A program made the translations under genes and the position numbers. From Syntrophales bacterium (GTDB lineage: Bacteria > Desulfobacterota > Syntrophia > Syntrophales > PHBD01), in contig DAOSEM010000002.1 in assembly GCA_035363115.1 (NCBI GenBank), positions 1 to 64,000 on the forward strand: a stretch of DNA of 64,000 nt, in the 5' to 3' direction. This document shows, in pieces, positions 7,547-16,135 of this stretch (its first letter is position 1; each line of letters begins with the position of its first letter). A model generated the notes under the pieces. It searched no databases, had not been told where the DNA came from, and was given only the letters and a program-made list of their open reading frames with translations.

Positions 7547-9602
7547 CGACCTTGGTGCAGAAGTATTCGATCGTCTTCTGCGCGCAGGTTTTGCAATACC
7601 CGAGCTTTTCCAGCATGGTGTTGGTCATCCGGTCGTAGAGCTTCTGATTTTCCTCGTTGGTCCGGTTGGCCAGGGCGCCGATCAGGCTTCCCGCCCCCAC
7701 GATGTCCGACTTCAGCCGGACATCGGTAACCGCCTTCACCAGCTCCACGTTGTCCATGAAGTCGTAGGTCGGGTCGACGGAGATCTTCTGGCCGTAGATC
7801 TTGCGGATCGAGGTGCGGAACGACTCCCGCTGCTCCTTCGTCTTCAGCCCCAGGCGCTCCTCCACGCTCTGGACGTAGCGCTCGTCGATCTTCAGGGCCT
7901 TGAGCTTCCCCGTCTGCGGATCCCGGTATTTCCACATCCGGTCGGGTCCCAGGTTCTCCGCGTCGATGCCAATGATCATGTTGACGTAGTTCATCACGTC
8001 CTTCTTGACCGCGTGGGGCTCGTCCATGTAGGCGTTGAACATCTCCGTCATGATCCGCTCCCGGTAGAGCCCGCGGGCCGTCTTGAGGTCGTCGAAGTAC
8101 TTCGTCCGTTCTCCCGCGTCCGTCACGTAGTCGAGGATGACCTTCTCGATGGCCTTGAAGATGTCCTCGGCGAACATGCAGCGACCCTCGTTCGTCTCGG
8201 AGGTCTCGATCAGGAGCTGGAGCGCCCGGCCGAGAGCCCGCTGGCCCAGGCCCTTCTGTCCGAACCGCTTGGTGATGTCCGGCTCGTGGTTGAGGATGTC
8301 GATCACCTCGGCCAGGGCCTTGATGCTCTTTTCCCCGGCCACTTCCCCGGCGGCCAGTTTCATCATCTCGATGGGGGTCAGCTTTTCCGACCGGGGGAGA
8401 CGCGACATCACCACGGCCAGGGAGGCGGCGTAGTTGAGGTTCGGGTCCTGGTGGAGCTGTTCGCTCATCAGGGTCGTCTTCATCTCGCTGCCGATTGCGT
8501 AATCGGTGAGGTATCTCTGCATCCGGTAATTCGTGTTGTGGGCGACGTAGCAGACCCGGCACCGGTCGACGATGGGGGCCTCCTCCTTTTCCGCCAGGAA
8601 GCGGTTGAACTCCGAGTTGTTGCTGGTGGCGAGGATCAGGGTGTCGATGGGCCAGCGGAATCCGTCCATCTCGATGTTGCGGTTCTGGATCACGCCGAGA
8701 TAGACCTGCACGAGGTCCTTCTTGTTCTTGAAGATCTCGTCGCTGAAGTGGATGCCCCCGCCGGCGACCCGGGCCAGGGCTCCGCGCCGCAGGTCGAACC
8801 GGTACGGGTTGTTGGGGTCGCTCAGGTGGAGGAGGCGCTGGATGGATTCCTCCCCGAGCAGGTCCACGGCCGACGAGGTGATCTTGTCCTTGGCGGAGTA
8901 TTTCCCGGTGATGGTGCCGAGGCTCTCGCTCAGGGGGACGGGGACGATCTCAAAGAAATCCAGCATTTCTCCGGGGCTACCGTTGGTCGCATTCCGGATG
9001 TCGTTGAGGATGTAGTCGCTGCAGGCGCCCAGCGGCCGGTACGAGGCGTAGAACTTCTCCACCTCGCCGTCGGTGAACCCGGCGGTCTTTGCCAGCCAAT
9101 CCATGTTCTCCTGCTTCGATGGGAAGAGGTTCATGGCGAGGATCATCGGGTCCTCGAAGGTCTGCGACTGGATCACCCGGATTTTCCCGTAGTTTTCCAG
9201 CCGGTCGATGTGGCGGAAATTGAAGGTGTACCGGCGGTTGCCCTCCTGGGCGACGAAATGTCGGTACAGGGCGCACAGGGTATCGACGAAGAATGTCTTG
9301 CCGTTCCCGGGCTCGCCGACGAGGACGAAGGCCATTTCGCTGGACGAGCCTCCCTCGGCGGCGTCCTTGACGAAGGAGACGAAGCTGTTGATCTCGTCGA
9401 ACATGCCGATGACGTGCTTCGACCCCATCCTGAAGACCTTGAAATCGTAGGTGCTCTTCCCGTTGACGACCACCTTTTCGATATTGCTCACGTTTTCAAG
9501 GATCATCCGGGCAACGGCCTGGAAGCTGTTTTCGAATCGCCTCTTTTCCGCCTTCACCTCGGCAAGGTGAAACGCCAGTGTGTTCGCGTTCTTTTCTGCC
9601 AT
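7536..9602 (-). CDS. prkA: PrkA-family serine protein kinase / AAA+ ATPase
   Basis: A 688-residue protein. Start ATG 9602 follows GGAGGACGATC, and the longer open frame upstream lacks a ribosome site. Walker A GEPGNGKT lies about 90 residues in, an AAA sensor-like LATSNNSEF follows further on, and the C-terminus YDRMTNTMLEKLGYCKTCAQ aligns with the end of E. coli YeaG. It is the first gene of the four-gene operon, driven by the sigma-54 promoter at 9679-9694. The zinc-like CPxH/CxxC cluster of the long paralogue is absent here. Substrate unknown. Confidence 0.9.
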   Translation of the reverse strand: MAEKNANTLAFHLAEVKAEKRRFENSFQAVARMILENVSNIEKVVVNGKSTYDFKVFRMGSKHVIGMFDEINSFVSFVKDAAEGGSSSEMAFVLVGEPGNGKTFFVDTLCALYRHFVAQEGNRRYTFNFRHIDRLENYGKIRVIQSQTFEDPMILAMNLFPSKQENMDWLAKTAGFTDGEVEKFYASYRPLGACSDYILNDIRNATNGSPGEMLDFFEIVPVPLSESLGTITGKYSAKDKITSSAVDLLGEESIQRLLHLSDPNNPYRFDLRRGALARVAGGGIHFSDEIFKNKKDLVQVYLGVIQNRNIEMDGFRWPIDTLILATSNNSEFNRFLAEKEEAPIVDRCRVCYVAHNTNYRMQRYLTDYAIGSEMKTTLMSEQLHQDPNLNYAASLAVVMSRLPRSEKLTPIEMMKLAAGEVAGEKSIKALAEVIDILNHEPDITKRFGQKGLGQRALGRALQLLIETSETNEGRCMFAEDIFKAIEKVILDYVTDAGERTKYFDDLKTARGLYRERIMTEMFNAYMDEPHAVKKDVMNYVNMIIGIDAENLGPDRMWKYRDPQTGKLKALKIDERYVQSVEERLGLKTKEQRESFRTSIRKIYGQKISVDPTYDFMDNVELVKAVTDVRLKSDIVGAGSLIGALANRTNEENQKLYDRMTNTMLEKLGYCKTCAQKTIEYFCTKVDES

Positions 9603-9678
9603 GATCGTCCTCCGTTGCCATCGTTGTGGGTCTGTCCGACCGTTCCTGGGAACAGGCAACTGTCCTTATCGTCTTCTA

Positions 9679-9694
9679 AGCAAGTGATGTGCCA
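9679..9694 (-). promoter_or_regulatory. Sigma-54 (RpoN) promoter of the prkA operon
   Basis: Read on the minus strand: TGGCAC, five bases (ATCAC), then TTGCT. This matches the -24/-12 consensus exactly in sequence and spacing. The start site would lie near 9668, giving a leader of about 65 bases before prkA ATG 9602. E. coli yeaGH is also RpoN/NtrC-controlled, which supports the call. Confidence 0.85.
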
Positions 9695-9843
9695 CTTTCT
9701 TGGCCCGGTGTTGCGGGTCCCGGCGGCGGGCCTTTCCGGAGAGGCCTGCGGAGAAGCGGCCGGTGAGCGGGCGAAGGAAAAGAGCTCCGGATATCATCAA
9801 CAGCCCGGCCGGGTCCGCTCCTGAAACAGGAGACCGCCGGGGA

Positions 9844-10299
9844 TCAGCTGGTGAACTTGGCGACGCTTTCCATCAAATCGGGGTTCAGGTACAGTTTTCT
9901 GGCGAAGTGCACGTATTTGGACACGATGGCGCGCACGGCCAGCTGCAGGGCGAACGGACGGATGGGCTTTTCCAGGAGGTAGTTGATCCCGGCGACCAGG
10001 CACATGTTCACAACATCGCCGCTGGCCTTGCCGGTGATGATGATCGTGTCCTCGTAAGCCATGGGGAACTTGTCCGCGACGGACTCCAGGAATGAAAAGG
10101 CGTTCCGGCCGGACAGGAATACGTCGACGATAAAGATGGCGACGTTGCCCTTCCGGTTCAGGCAGTGCTCGAGCGCCCGGTTTTCATCCGTGAACGCGTA
10201 GACCTTTCCCCAGGAGTGGAACTCCGTGACGATCTCCGAGAGGACGTCACAGACGCCGGCATCGTCGTCGAGGATGATCACATCGAGATTTTCGGCCAT
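9844..10299 (-). CDS. Single-domain response regulator, paralogue of the one at 1609
   Basis: A 151-residue receiver-only protein. Start ATG 10299 follows a GGGGGAGGTGCCCG-type ribosome site. The acidic pair in VIILDDDAG, the phospho-acceptor in FIVDVFLSG, Thr in IIITGKAS and Lys in YLLEKPIRP are present. It is very similar to the 1609-2058 product along its whole length, differing mainly at the loop after the phospho-acceptor. It lies 240 bases upstream of prkA on the same strand, but prkA has its own sigma-54 promoter in between. Likely a phospho-relay or protein-binding switch. No DNA-binding domain. Confidence 0.85.
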   Translation of the reverse strand: MAENLDVIILDDDAGVCDVLSEIVTEFHSWGKVYAFTDENRALEHCLNRKGNVAIFIVDVFLSGRNAFSFLESVADKFPMAYEDTIIITGKASGDVVNMCLVAGINYLLEKPIRPFALQLAVRAIVSKYVHFARKLYLNPDLMESVAKFTS

Positions 10300-10431
10300 C
10301 GGGCACCTCCCCCGTGAAGGGCTTGAGTGCTGCCGGGACGGTTCGGGAAACGGGTTGACTGCCTTTTGCTGACCGGTGTCGAAGGGGCGTCCGAAAATGC
10401 CAGGTGGAGGAGGAGCGTTCAGCGATGATCT

Positions 10432-10461
10432 ATTTTTAAAAGATGAGGGGATGCATGTCAA
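10432..10461 (-). promoter_or_regulatory. Possible sigma-70 promoter of the second response regulator
   Basis: On the minus strand TTGACA (10461-10456) is followed after 17 bases by TAAAAA, a poor -10 box. The perfect -35 and the position about 135 bases before ATG 10299 make it plausible only. Confidence 0.35.
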
Positions 10462-10529
10462 GGTGCATGTCCCGCCCGGCCTTGAAACGGCGGCTGTGAA
10501 GAGGCGCCGGCCGGTCCGCCGCCGGGGTG

Positions 10530-12293
10530 TCAGGAGCCGCGCAGGAATTCCGTCACGGATGAGAGGAACCCGGAGAGCAGTTTCCTGCTGACGACGAAGA
10601 TGTGGCCGATGTCCTTCTCGACCGTCCGGTTTCCGTCCCCTGTCCGGCCCCAGGTCTCGCTGGCAACGCAGGATCCGGCCGGCGCGATGGGGTCGCGGGA
10701 GCCCCTGTAGTCGAAGATCGCCACGCCGGCCCGGCGCAGCGCGTCCATGTCCACGGGCTTTCCGTCCAGGTCCGGATCCGACGAGGGCAGGCGGAATCGT
10801 CCCTCCATCAGCTCGTTGCCGAGGAAAAACTTCCCGAGCCATTCCTGATGCGCCCGGGCGGGAAACCGCGTTCCGTGGGTCAGCCAGTAGAGAAACGGGG
10901 CGGCGTCCGCGATGGCGTCGGCGTCGGCGGCCCGTTCGTAGAAGCCCGTCATCACGTTGTACTGGACGCCCGGCTGGATCTCGCTGACCCCCTCATCGAT
11001 CACCTGCGGCGGCACGTTTCCGTTTCCGAAGAGCTGCGTCATGATGTATTCATTGTAGTGCTTGCGGATGTAGGACCGCATGGGCCCGTGGCCGCTTTGC
11101 CGGTCGTCGAACCGGACCGGCGTGGCCATGAGGCAGACCTTCCGGATGTCCATGGGGATGTCGGCGGCCAGCCTCTCCTCGGCGCGGCGGGCAAGGTACG
11201 GCAGGATCAGGGACCCCCCCATGCAGTACCCGACGACGTGGATCTCGCTCCTGGGGTGCCTGATGGCGATCAGGTTCAGGCAGTAGTCGTGGACCTTCTT
11301 GGCGTAGAAGTCGAGGCCGAGCTGTCCCTGCTCGGGCAGCGGCTGGCCGAAATCGACCATGTAGATTTGGTATCCCTCCTTCAGGAGCCCCTCGATGACG
11401 GATTTCCCCGGCGCCAGGTCGAAGATCTCCGGTCGGTTGATCAGGGGCGTGGAAAGGTAGAGAACGGCGCCGTTCGGCCGGACGCCCTCGGGGAGCAGGT
11501 AGTGGCGGAGAGACACCGAGTGCATCCTCGATCCGTCCACGATCTCGAAGGCGGAGCAGCCGATCTGTCCGCGGGTCGCCCGCTCGGAATACCCCTTGGG
11601 ATCGAAGGCATCGACCCGGTAGAGGTTTTCGATCCGTCCCCGGCTCTCCTCCAGGTATTCCTGGAAGGTCGCGACGGCCGAGCCGTCGGGACGGCGTTTC
11701 ATGAACGGAAGGTCGGCATCGTTCAGGGACGTTTCCGTGACGACGGCGAGGATGCTCCGCAGCAGGTCCTTCTGGGCTGTTAGTTTTGTAAGCCCTTGTG
11801 CGGAATACATTTTTTCCAGATTCGCGCACTCGCCGATGAAGAACCGGAGCACCTCCTGTCCCTTGGCGGTGTCGGATAATTGACGGGCCTTCCCCGCATC
11901 GAAGCGGTCGTCCGTCATGACGTGCGAACAGAGGCGATAGAGCAGGCGGGCGTACTTCTCCGCGACCCAGTTGTCCGTTTCCCGAAACATGTCCGGGTCT
12001 TTCCGGAGGCGCAGGGCTACCTGTACGTTCTTCCGGATGGGGTCCGTGACCATCGTTTTGAACAGGACCTGCTGCCACAGCACCGGGCCGGAAAAGGGCC
12101 ACCAGAACATGGAGTAGCGGGCCCCGTAGTCGAGCATCTCCTGGTATTGAAAGATCTTTTCCATGAACCAGGTGGATGCTTCCTTGTTCAGCAACGGGGC
12201 GGACACGGAAAAGCTCTCCGCGAACGGTCCCGGCCTTTCCTCCACCAGGCTCAGCAGATCACCCGGAGACGCTACGGATTCCTGAACGGTCAT
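10530..12293 (-). CDS. phaC: PhaC-like polyhydroxyalkanoate synthase / alpha-beta hydrolase
   Basis: A 587-residue protein with the lipase-type box GYCMGG (VVGYCMGGSL), where Cys is the expected acyl-accepting nucleophile of PHA synthases. Catalytic Asp is likely in GSRDPIAP and His in KDIGHIFVV. An alpha-helical N-terminal region of about 230 residues (FWWPFSGPVLWQQ) precedes the hydrolase domain. PHA synthases polymerise hydroxyacyl-CoA on granule surfaces. No phaA, phaB, phaE or phasin gene lies nearby, so the exact class is unsure. Start ATG 12293 has AGAGGAG upstream, and a sigma-54 promoter lies about 40-55 bases before the start. Confidence 0.75.
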   Translation of the reverse strand: MTVQESVASPGDLLSLVEERPGPFAESFSVSAPLLNKEASTWFMEKIFQYQEMLDYGARYSMFWWPFSGPVLWQQVLFKTMVTDPIRKNVQVALRLRKDPDMFRETDNWVAEKYARLLYRLCSHVMTDDRFDAGKARQLSDTAKGQEVLRFFIGECANLEKMYSAQGLTKLTAQKDLLRSILAVVTETSLNDADLPFMKRRPDGSAVATFQEYLEESRGRIENLYRVDAFDPKGYSERATRGQIGCSAFEIVDGSRMHSVSLRHYLLPEGVRPNGAVLYLSTPLINRPEIFDLAPGKSVIEGLLKEGYQIYMVDFGQPLPEQGQLGLDFYAKKVHDYCLNLIAIRHPRSEIHVVGYCMGGSLILPYLARRAEERLAADIPMDIRKVCLMATPVRFDDRQSGHGPMRSYIRKHYNEYIMTQLFGNGNVPPQVIDEGVSEIQPGVQYNVMTGFYERAADADAIADAAPFLYWLTHGTRFPARAHQEWLGKFFLGNELMEGRFRLPSSDPDLDGKPVDMDALRRAGVAIFDYRGSRDPIAPAGSCVASETWGRTGDGNRTVEKDIGHIFVVSRKLLSGFLSSVTEFLRGS

Positions 12294-12333
12294 GGCTCAT
12301 GCTCCTCTTTGCTTTGTTTCATACATGAAAAAA

Positions 12334-12348
12334 GCAACCGCTGTGCCA
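12334..12348 (-). promoter_or_regulatory. Sigma-54 (RpoN) promoter of the phaC-like gene
   Basis: Minus strand: TGGCAC, five bases (AGCGG), then TTGC. This is an exact match to the -24/-12 consensus. The predicted start near 12322 leaves a leader of about 30 bases to ATG 12293. It is the same promoter class as the prkA operon 2.7 kb away. Confidence 0.85.
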
Positions 12349-12570
12349 GGGATGTCCCGGTCCGCATTTTCTGCATGGATCCTGCGGACGGGAGCCGCGG
12401 CGCCCCCGGCTCCGGGAGCCGATGTCAAGGTTATGACGCCGCGATCCCATAACGCCATTGCAAGACCCGATGCCGAAATGGTATTTAATGCCGCATCCCG
12501 GCGTCCGGCGGCGCCGTCGGAGGGATAACGGAAGCCCGCCGGCCCCGATTCGTAAACCCATTTTTTCACC

Positions 12571-13146
12571 ATGGACCCGCCGATGGATCTCCTCTTGAGC
12601 ATCTGCCTGGGCATCGGTTTGAGCGCGGCCTGCGGATTCCGCGTCTTCATCCCGCTGCTCGTGATGAGTGCGGCCGCGCAGGGCGGGTATCTCCATCTCG
12701 ATCCCGGGTGGTCCTGGCTCGGTTCGACCGCCGCGCTGTGGACATTCGGAACCGCCGCTGTTTTGGAGGCTGTGGCCTATTTCATTCCCTGGCTCGACCA
12801 CCTGCTGGACAGCGCAGCCGCGCCTGCAGCGGCGGTCGCCGGGGCGGTGGTCATGGCCTCGTCGCTGGCGGATGTGCCTCCACTGGTGAAATGGACGATG
12901 GCCGTCATCGCCGGCAGCGGGAGCGCGGCCCTGGTACAGGGGACGACCATGCTTGCCCGCGGGGTTTCGACCGCCCTGACCGGGGGTCTTGGGAACCCAG
13001 CCGTTGCAGCGGGTGAGGCCGGGGCTGCCGTCCTCCTCAGCGTCCTTGCCGTTGCGCTGCCGGTCCTTGCGGCCCTGGCCGTCGCGGCGCTCGCGGTCTA
13101 CATGATCCGAAAGGCTTTTCGGGGAAAAAGGGGACAGCAGGCCTGA
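12571..13146 (+). CDS. DUF4126 family membrane protein
   Basis: A 191-residue, very hydrophobic protein with about five membrane segments and a short basic tail (RKAFRGKRGQQA). The N-terminus LGIGLSAACGFRVFIPLLV is the hallmark of DUF4126. Function unknown. It could start at ATG 12571 or ATG 12583; neither has a strong ribosome site. It is divergent from phaC and 52 bases before the flavoenzyme gene. Confidence 0.75.
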   Translation: MDPPMDLLLSICLGIGLSAACGFRVFIPLLVMSAAAQGGYLHLDPGWSWLGSTAALWTFGTAAVLEAVAYFIPWLDHLLDSAAAPAAAVAGAVVMASSLADVPPLVKWTMAVIAGSGSAALVQGTTMLARGVSTALTGGLGNPAVAAGEAGAAVLLSVLAVALPVLAALAVAALAVYMIRKAFRGKRGQQA

Positions 13147-13197
13147 GACCGTTCCATGTCAGGCCGCCCCCGGAATTCATAGAGAGGAAAGGAAGTC

Positions 13198-15204
13198 ATG
13201 GAATTCATTAAGCTATTGCAACCAATTGCCATTCGCCGCATGACCGTCCCGAACCGGATGGTCATGCCGTCCATGGGGATGCACTTTACGGATCAATACG
13301 AATTCAACCGGCGCTACCGTGATTTTTACCGGGCCCGCGCGGAAGGCGGCGTGGGATTGATGATCATCGGTCCCGTCGCCATCGACCGCATCGGCGCGGG
13401 CTCCTGGATGCCGGGACTGTTCGAGGACCGCCAGGTCGAAGAATTCCGGCCCTTCCTGGCGGATCTGCACCGGGACACGCGGACCGTCCTGGGGACCCAG
13501 CTTTTCCATGCGGGGCGGAACGCCACGGCCCCGTTTTTCGAGGGCGTGCCGGCCCTGGCCCCCTCCGCCGTTCCCAGCCGCCTGATGAAGCAGGTGCCCC
13601 GGGCGATGACCCTGGAGGACATCGAGACCGTGAAGGAGTCCTTCTCCCGGAGCGCCATCCGCGCCCGGGAAGCGGGATTCGATTTCATCGAGATCATCGC
13701 CTGCACGGGATACCTGATCAGCCAGTTCCTCTCTCCCGTCACGAACCTCCGGACCGACGCCTACGGCGGGTCCTTCGAGAACCGGATGCGCTTCGGCCTG
13801 GAGGTGTTCCGGAAGGTCCGGGAGGCCGTCGGACCCGACACGGCCCTGGGGATCCGCGTGGCCGGAAACGACTTCATGGACGGGGGCTGCGTGAACCGGG
13901 AGATCGCACTGTTCTGCGCCGAGGCGGAGAAGGCCGGGATCGATGCGATCAACGTGACCGGAGGCTGGCATGAGACGAACGTGCCGCAGCTCACCAGCCA
14001 CGTCCCGCCGGGTGCCTACGTCTACCTGGCCCGGGGGATCAAAGAGCGCGTGGGGATCCCCGTCTTCGCCTCGAACCGCCTGGGGGACCCGGAGCTGGCC
14101 GAGCGGGTCCTGAGGTCCGGCGCGGCGGACCTCGTCTGCCTGGGGCGTCCCCTGCTGGCGGACCCGGACCTGCCGAAGAAGATCCAGGAAGGGCGTACGG
14201 AGGAGATCGTCCACTGCATCGCCTGCCAGAACTGCTTCGACAGCATTGCCACCGGAGCGGCGGTCTGCTGCGCCCTCAATCCGCTCATGGGGAGGGAAGG
14301 GGAACTCCGCCCCGGCAAGGCGGCGGTCCCGAAAAGGATCTTTGTCGCCGGCGGCGGGCCGGCGGGGATGGAGTTCGCGGCCGTCGCCGCCGGGCGCGGA
14401 CACGACGTCACCCTCTTCGAGAAGGAGGACCGCCTGGGCGGGCAGATCGAGCTTGCGTCGGCGCCCCCGGGGAAGCAGGCCTTCGGGAGCGTGGCACGGG
14501 ACCGCGAGAAGAGGCTGAAGCGGACAGGGGTCAAGGTGCGCCGGAAATCGCCGCTCACCCTGGCGAAGATCCGCCGGGGAAAGCCCGACGTCGTGGTCGC
14601 GGCGACCGGAGCGGTTCCCATGGAGATCCGCGTTCCCGGAATCGACCGGCCCCACGTGGTCGGCGCCTGGGACGTCCTGCGGGGAAGGGTGGCCGACATC
14701 GGACGGCGGGTGGTTGTCGTGGGCGGGAACGCCGTGGGTTGCGAGACCGCCGAGTGGATCGCCTCCCAGGATATCCCCGACCCGGAGACCTTCACCTTTC
14801 TGGCCTACCACGGGGCGGAGAAGCAGGAGGAGCTGCAGGCCCTGCTATACCGGCACCGCCGGCAAATCACCGTCATCGACATGGTGGAGAAGATGGCCGC
14901 CGGCACGGGGCGTGCCTCCCGGTGGGTCCTCATGAAGAACCTGAAGCTCTGTGGGATCGAGCTCCGCCCGGGGGCGAAGCTCCTGGAGATTACGGACGAC
15001 GCGGTGATCGTGGAGACGGGCGGCGGAAGGGAGAGCATCCCCGCCGACACCGTGATCATGGCCGTGGGTTCGCGGCCGGTGGACGATCTGATGCGCCAGG
15101 CCCGAATCGACGGGCTTCAGGTCATCGCCATCGGCGATGCGAAGGCCCCCCGCAAGATCGTTGATGCGATCCGCGAGGGCTTCGAGGAGGCCATGAAGAT
15201 CTGA
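13198..15204 (+). CDS. Enoate / 2,4-dienoyl-CoA reductase-like Fe-S flavoenzyme (old yellow enzyme family)
   Basis: A 668-residue protein of the trimethylamine dehydrogenase / FadH type. An FMN TIM barrel occupies residues about 1-330, with the family signature LSPVTNLRTDAYGGSFENRM. A cysteine cluster CIACQNCFDS...CC at about 340-365 should bind one 4Fe-4S cluster. A FAD/NAD(P) domain begins at FVAGGGPAGMEFA and a second dinucleotide fold at VVVVGGNAVGCETAEW. Such enzymes reduce double bonds of enoyl or dienoyl substrates with NAD(P)H. The substrate here is unknown. Start ATG 13198 follows GAGGAAAGGAAGTC. Confidence 0.85.
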   Translation: MEFIKLLQPIAIRRMTVPNRMVMPSMGMHFTDQYEFNRRYRDFYRARAEGGVGLMIIGPVAIDRIGAGSWMPGLFEDRQVEEFRPFLADLHRDTRTVLGTQLFHAGRNATAPFFEGVPALAPSAVPSRLMKQVPRAMTLEDIETVKESFSRSAIRAREAGFDFIEIIACTGYLISQFLSPVTNLRTDAYGGSFENRMRFGLEVFRKVREAVGPDTALGIRVAGNDFMDGGCVNREIALFCAEAEKAGIDAINVTGGWHETNVPQLTSHVPPGAYVYLARGIKERVGIPVFASNRLGDPELAERVLRSGAADLVCLGRPLLADPDLPKKIQEGRTEEIVHCIACQNCFDSIATGAAVCCALNPLMGREGELRPGKAAVPKRIFVAGGGPAGMEFAAVAAGRGHDVTLFEKEDRLGGQIELASAPPGKQAFGSVARDREKRLKRTGVKVRRKSPLTLAKIRRGKPDVVVAATGAVPMEIRVPGIDRPHVVGAWDVLRGRVADIGRRVVVVGGNAVGCETAEWIASQDIPDPETFTFLAYHGAEKQEELQALLYRHRRQITVIDMVEKMAAGTGRASRWVLMKNLKLCGIELRPGAKLLEITDDAVIVETGGGRESIPADTVIMAVGSRPVDDLMRQARIDGLQVIAIGDAKAPRKIVDAIREGFEEAMKI

Positions 15205-15220
15205 CGAAATGGGGAAAACG

Positions 15221-15475
15221 GGAGGAACGGATTTCAAATCCGCTTCCCTTCCTTTTTTCTTTTCCTTTCTTGTCAAGTTGAATCGCTTTCCCTTTTTATC
15301 AAGCGCATTGGCGCGGGGGCTGCCACGGGGGCTTCCGCTGTCGCGGCCTTTTTTTCCGCGTTTCCTCGTCGACGACCAAGAAGGCTGGATGGATGGAAAA
15401 AAAGTCCTGATCGCTCCTCTGGAAACCCCCGGTCGCGCCCCCGCGGACGTCGGCCGGTAACCGGGACACTTCCCC
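15221..15475 (+). repeat. Left arm of large inverted repeat
   Basis: Segments matching the right arm in reverse complement are: CGGATTTCAAATCCG at 15228-15242; GGCGCGGGGGCTGCCACGGG and the next bases near 15312-15338; GCTCCTCTGGAAACCCCCGG and the following CGCGCCCCCGCG near 15414-15446; and ACACTTCCCC ending at about 15475. A middle portion (about 15340-15410) does not match the other arm. Confidence 0.65.
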
Positions 15476-15530
15476 GATGTAATGACTCGCGAAGATCGAT
15501 CCGGGGAGGGGGGCTTCCCGGAGCGCGAAT

Positions 15531-15654
15531 AGCGGCTTTTTCGGGGCACCCTGCCGTCGCAGCGCAGCGCCCGCAAAGTCATCTGTCTGAGCGCCGTCCG
15601 GTGCGAGTTATGACTTTGCAGCGGAGCGAGACGATGCAGGGTCGAAAAAACGCT
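15531..15654. repeat. MITE-like palindromic element C
   Basis: AGCGGCTTTTTCGG at the left and TCGAAAAAACGCT at the right are inverted. Inner GCACCCTGC...GCAGGG and CAAAGTCAT...ATGACTTTG also pair. It lies in the spacer between the two large arms. Confidence 0.55.
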
Positions 15655-15734
15655 TCTGAAAAAATAGAAAAAATAGGGACACTTCCCCATTTTTTTGATT
15701 CGGGAACAACACACCTTGCCTGTTCGTAACGAAA

Positions 15735-16100
15735 TAATAGGGGGAAGTGTTATTTCAGGCCAACGTTCGCGGGGGCGCGACCGGGGGTTCCCAGAGGAGC
15801 AATTGGAACATCCCTGCCGGATGCCTGTAGCGGGCTGTTCAAAAATGCCCGGATGCAAGGCCTCCGAAATCCTGAGCCATGAGTCGTACCCTTTTCGGTA
15901 CGTCGAATGGCGAAGGATGAGGGAAACGCAGCAGACGGCTATTTTTCAACAGCACGTCCGGAAACGTTTCCGCGACGGCGGAAGCCCCCGTGGCAGCCCC
16001 CGCGCCGATACGCTGAATGCAAAGGGCAAGCGGAGGCCTGTCAGGATAGATAAAGGAAGAAGGGGAAGAACGGATTTGAAATCCGTTTCTCCACATCGTT
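15735..16100 (-). repeat. Right arm of large inverted repeat, interrupted
   Basis: Reverse complement of the left arm: GGGGAAGTGT, CGCGGGGGCGCGACCGGGGG, CCAGAGGAGC, then, after an interruption, GGAAGCCCCCGTGGCAGCCC and CGGATTTGAAATCCG at 16071-16085. The interruption includes the palindromic element at 15834-15953. Confidence 0.65.
15834..15953 (-). repeat. MITE-like palindromic element B (copy 2)
   Basis: Terminal inverted repeats GCTGTTCAAAAAT and ATTTTTCAACAGC. Its reverse complement carries CCCTCATCCTTCGCCATTCG followed by GTACC...GGTAC and TCATGGCTCAGGATTTCGG, almost the same interior as the copy at 2184-2318, 13.5 kb away. Confidence 0.7.
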
Positions 16101-16135
16101 CCCCGTGACGGTTCGAGCCTGTCCCCCTTCGTCCG

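Larger units (their letters stand above)
15205..16135. other. 930-base gene-free block of nested inverted repeats
   Basis: No supported gene. The block contains a large inverted repeat (arms 15221-15475 and 15735-16100), a palindromic element between the arms (15531-15654), and a second element inserted inside the right arm (15834-15953). Apparent open frames such as those reading LKSV are by-products of the palindromes. Confidence 0.7.
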
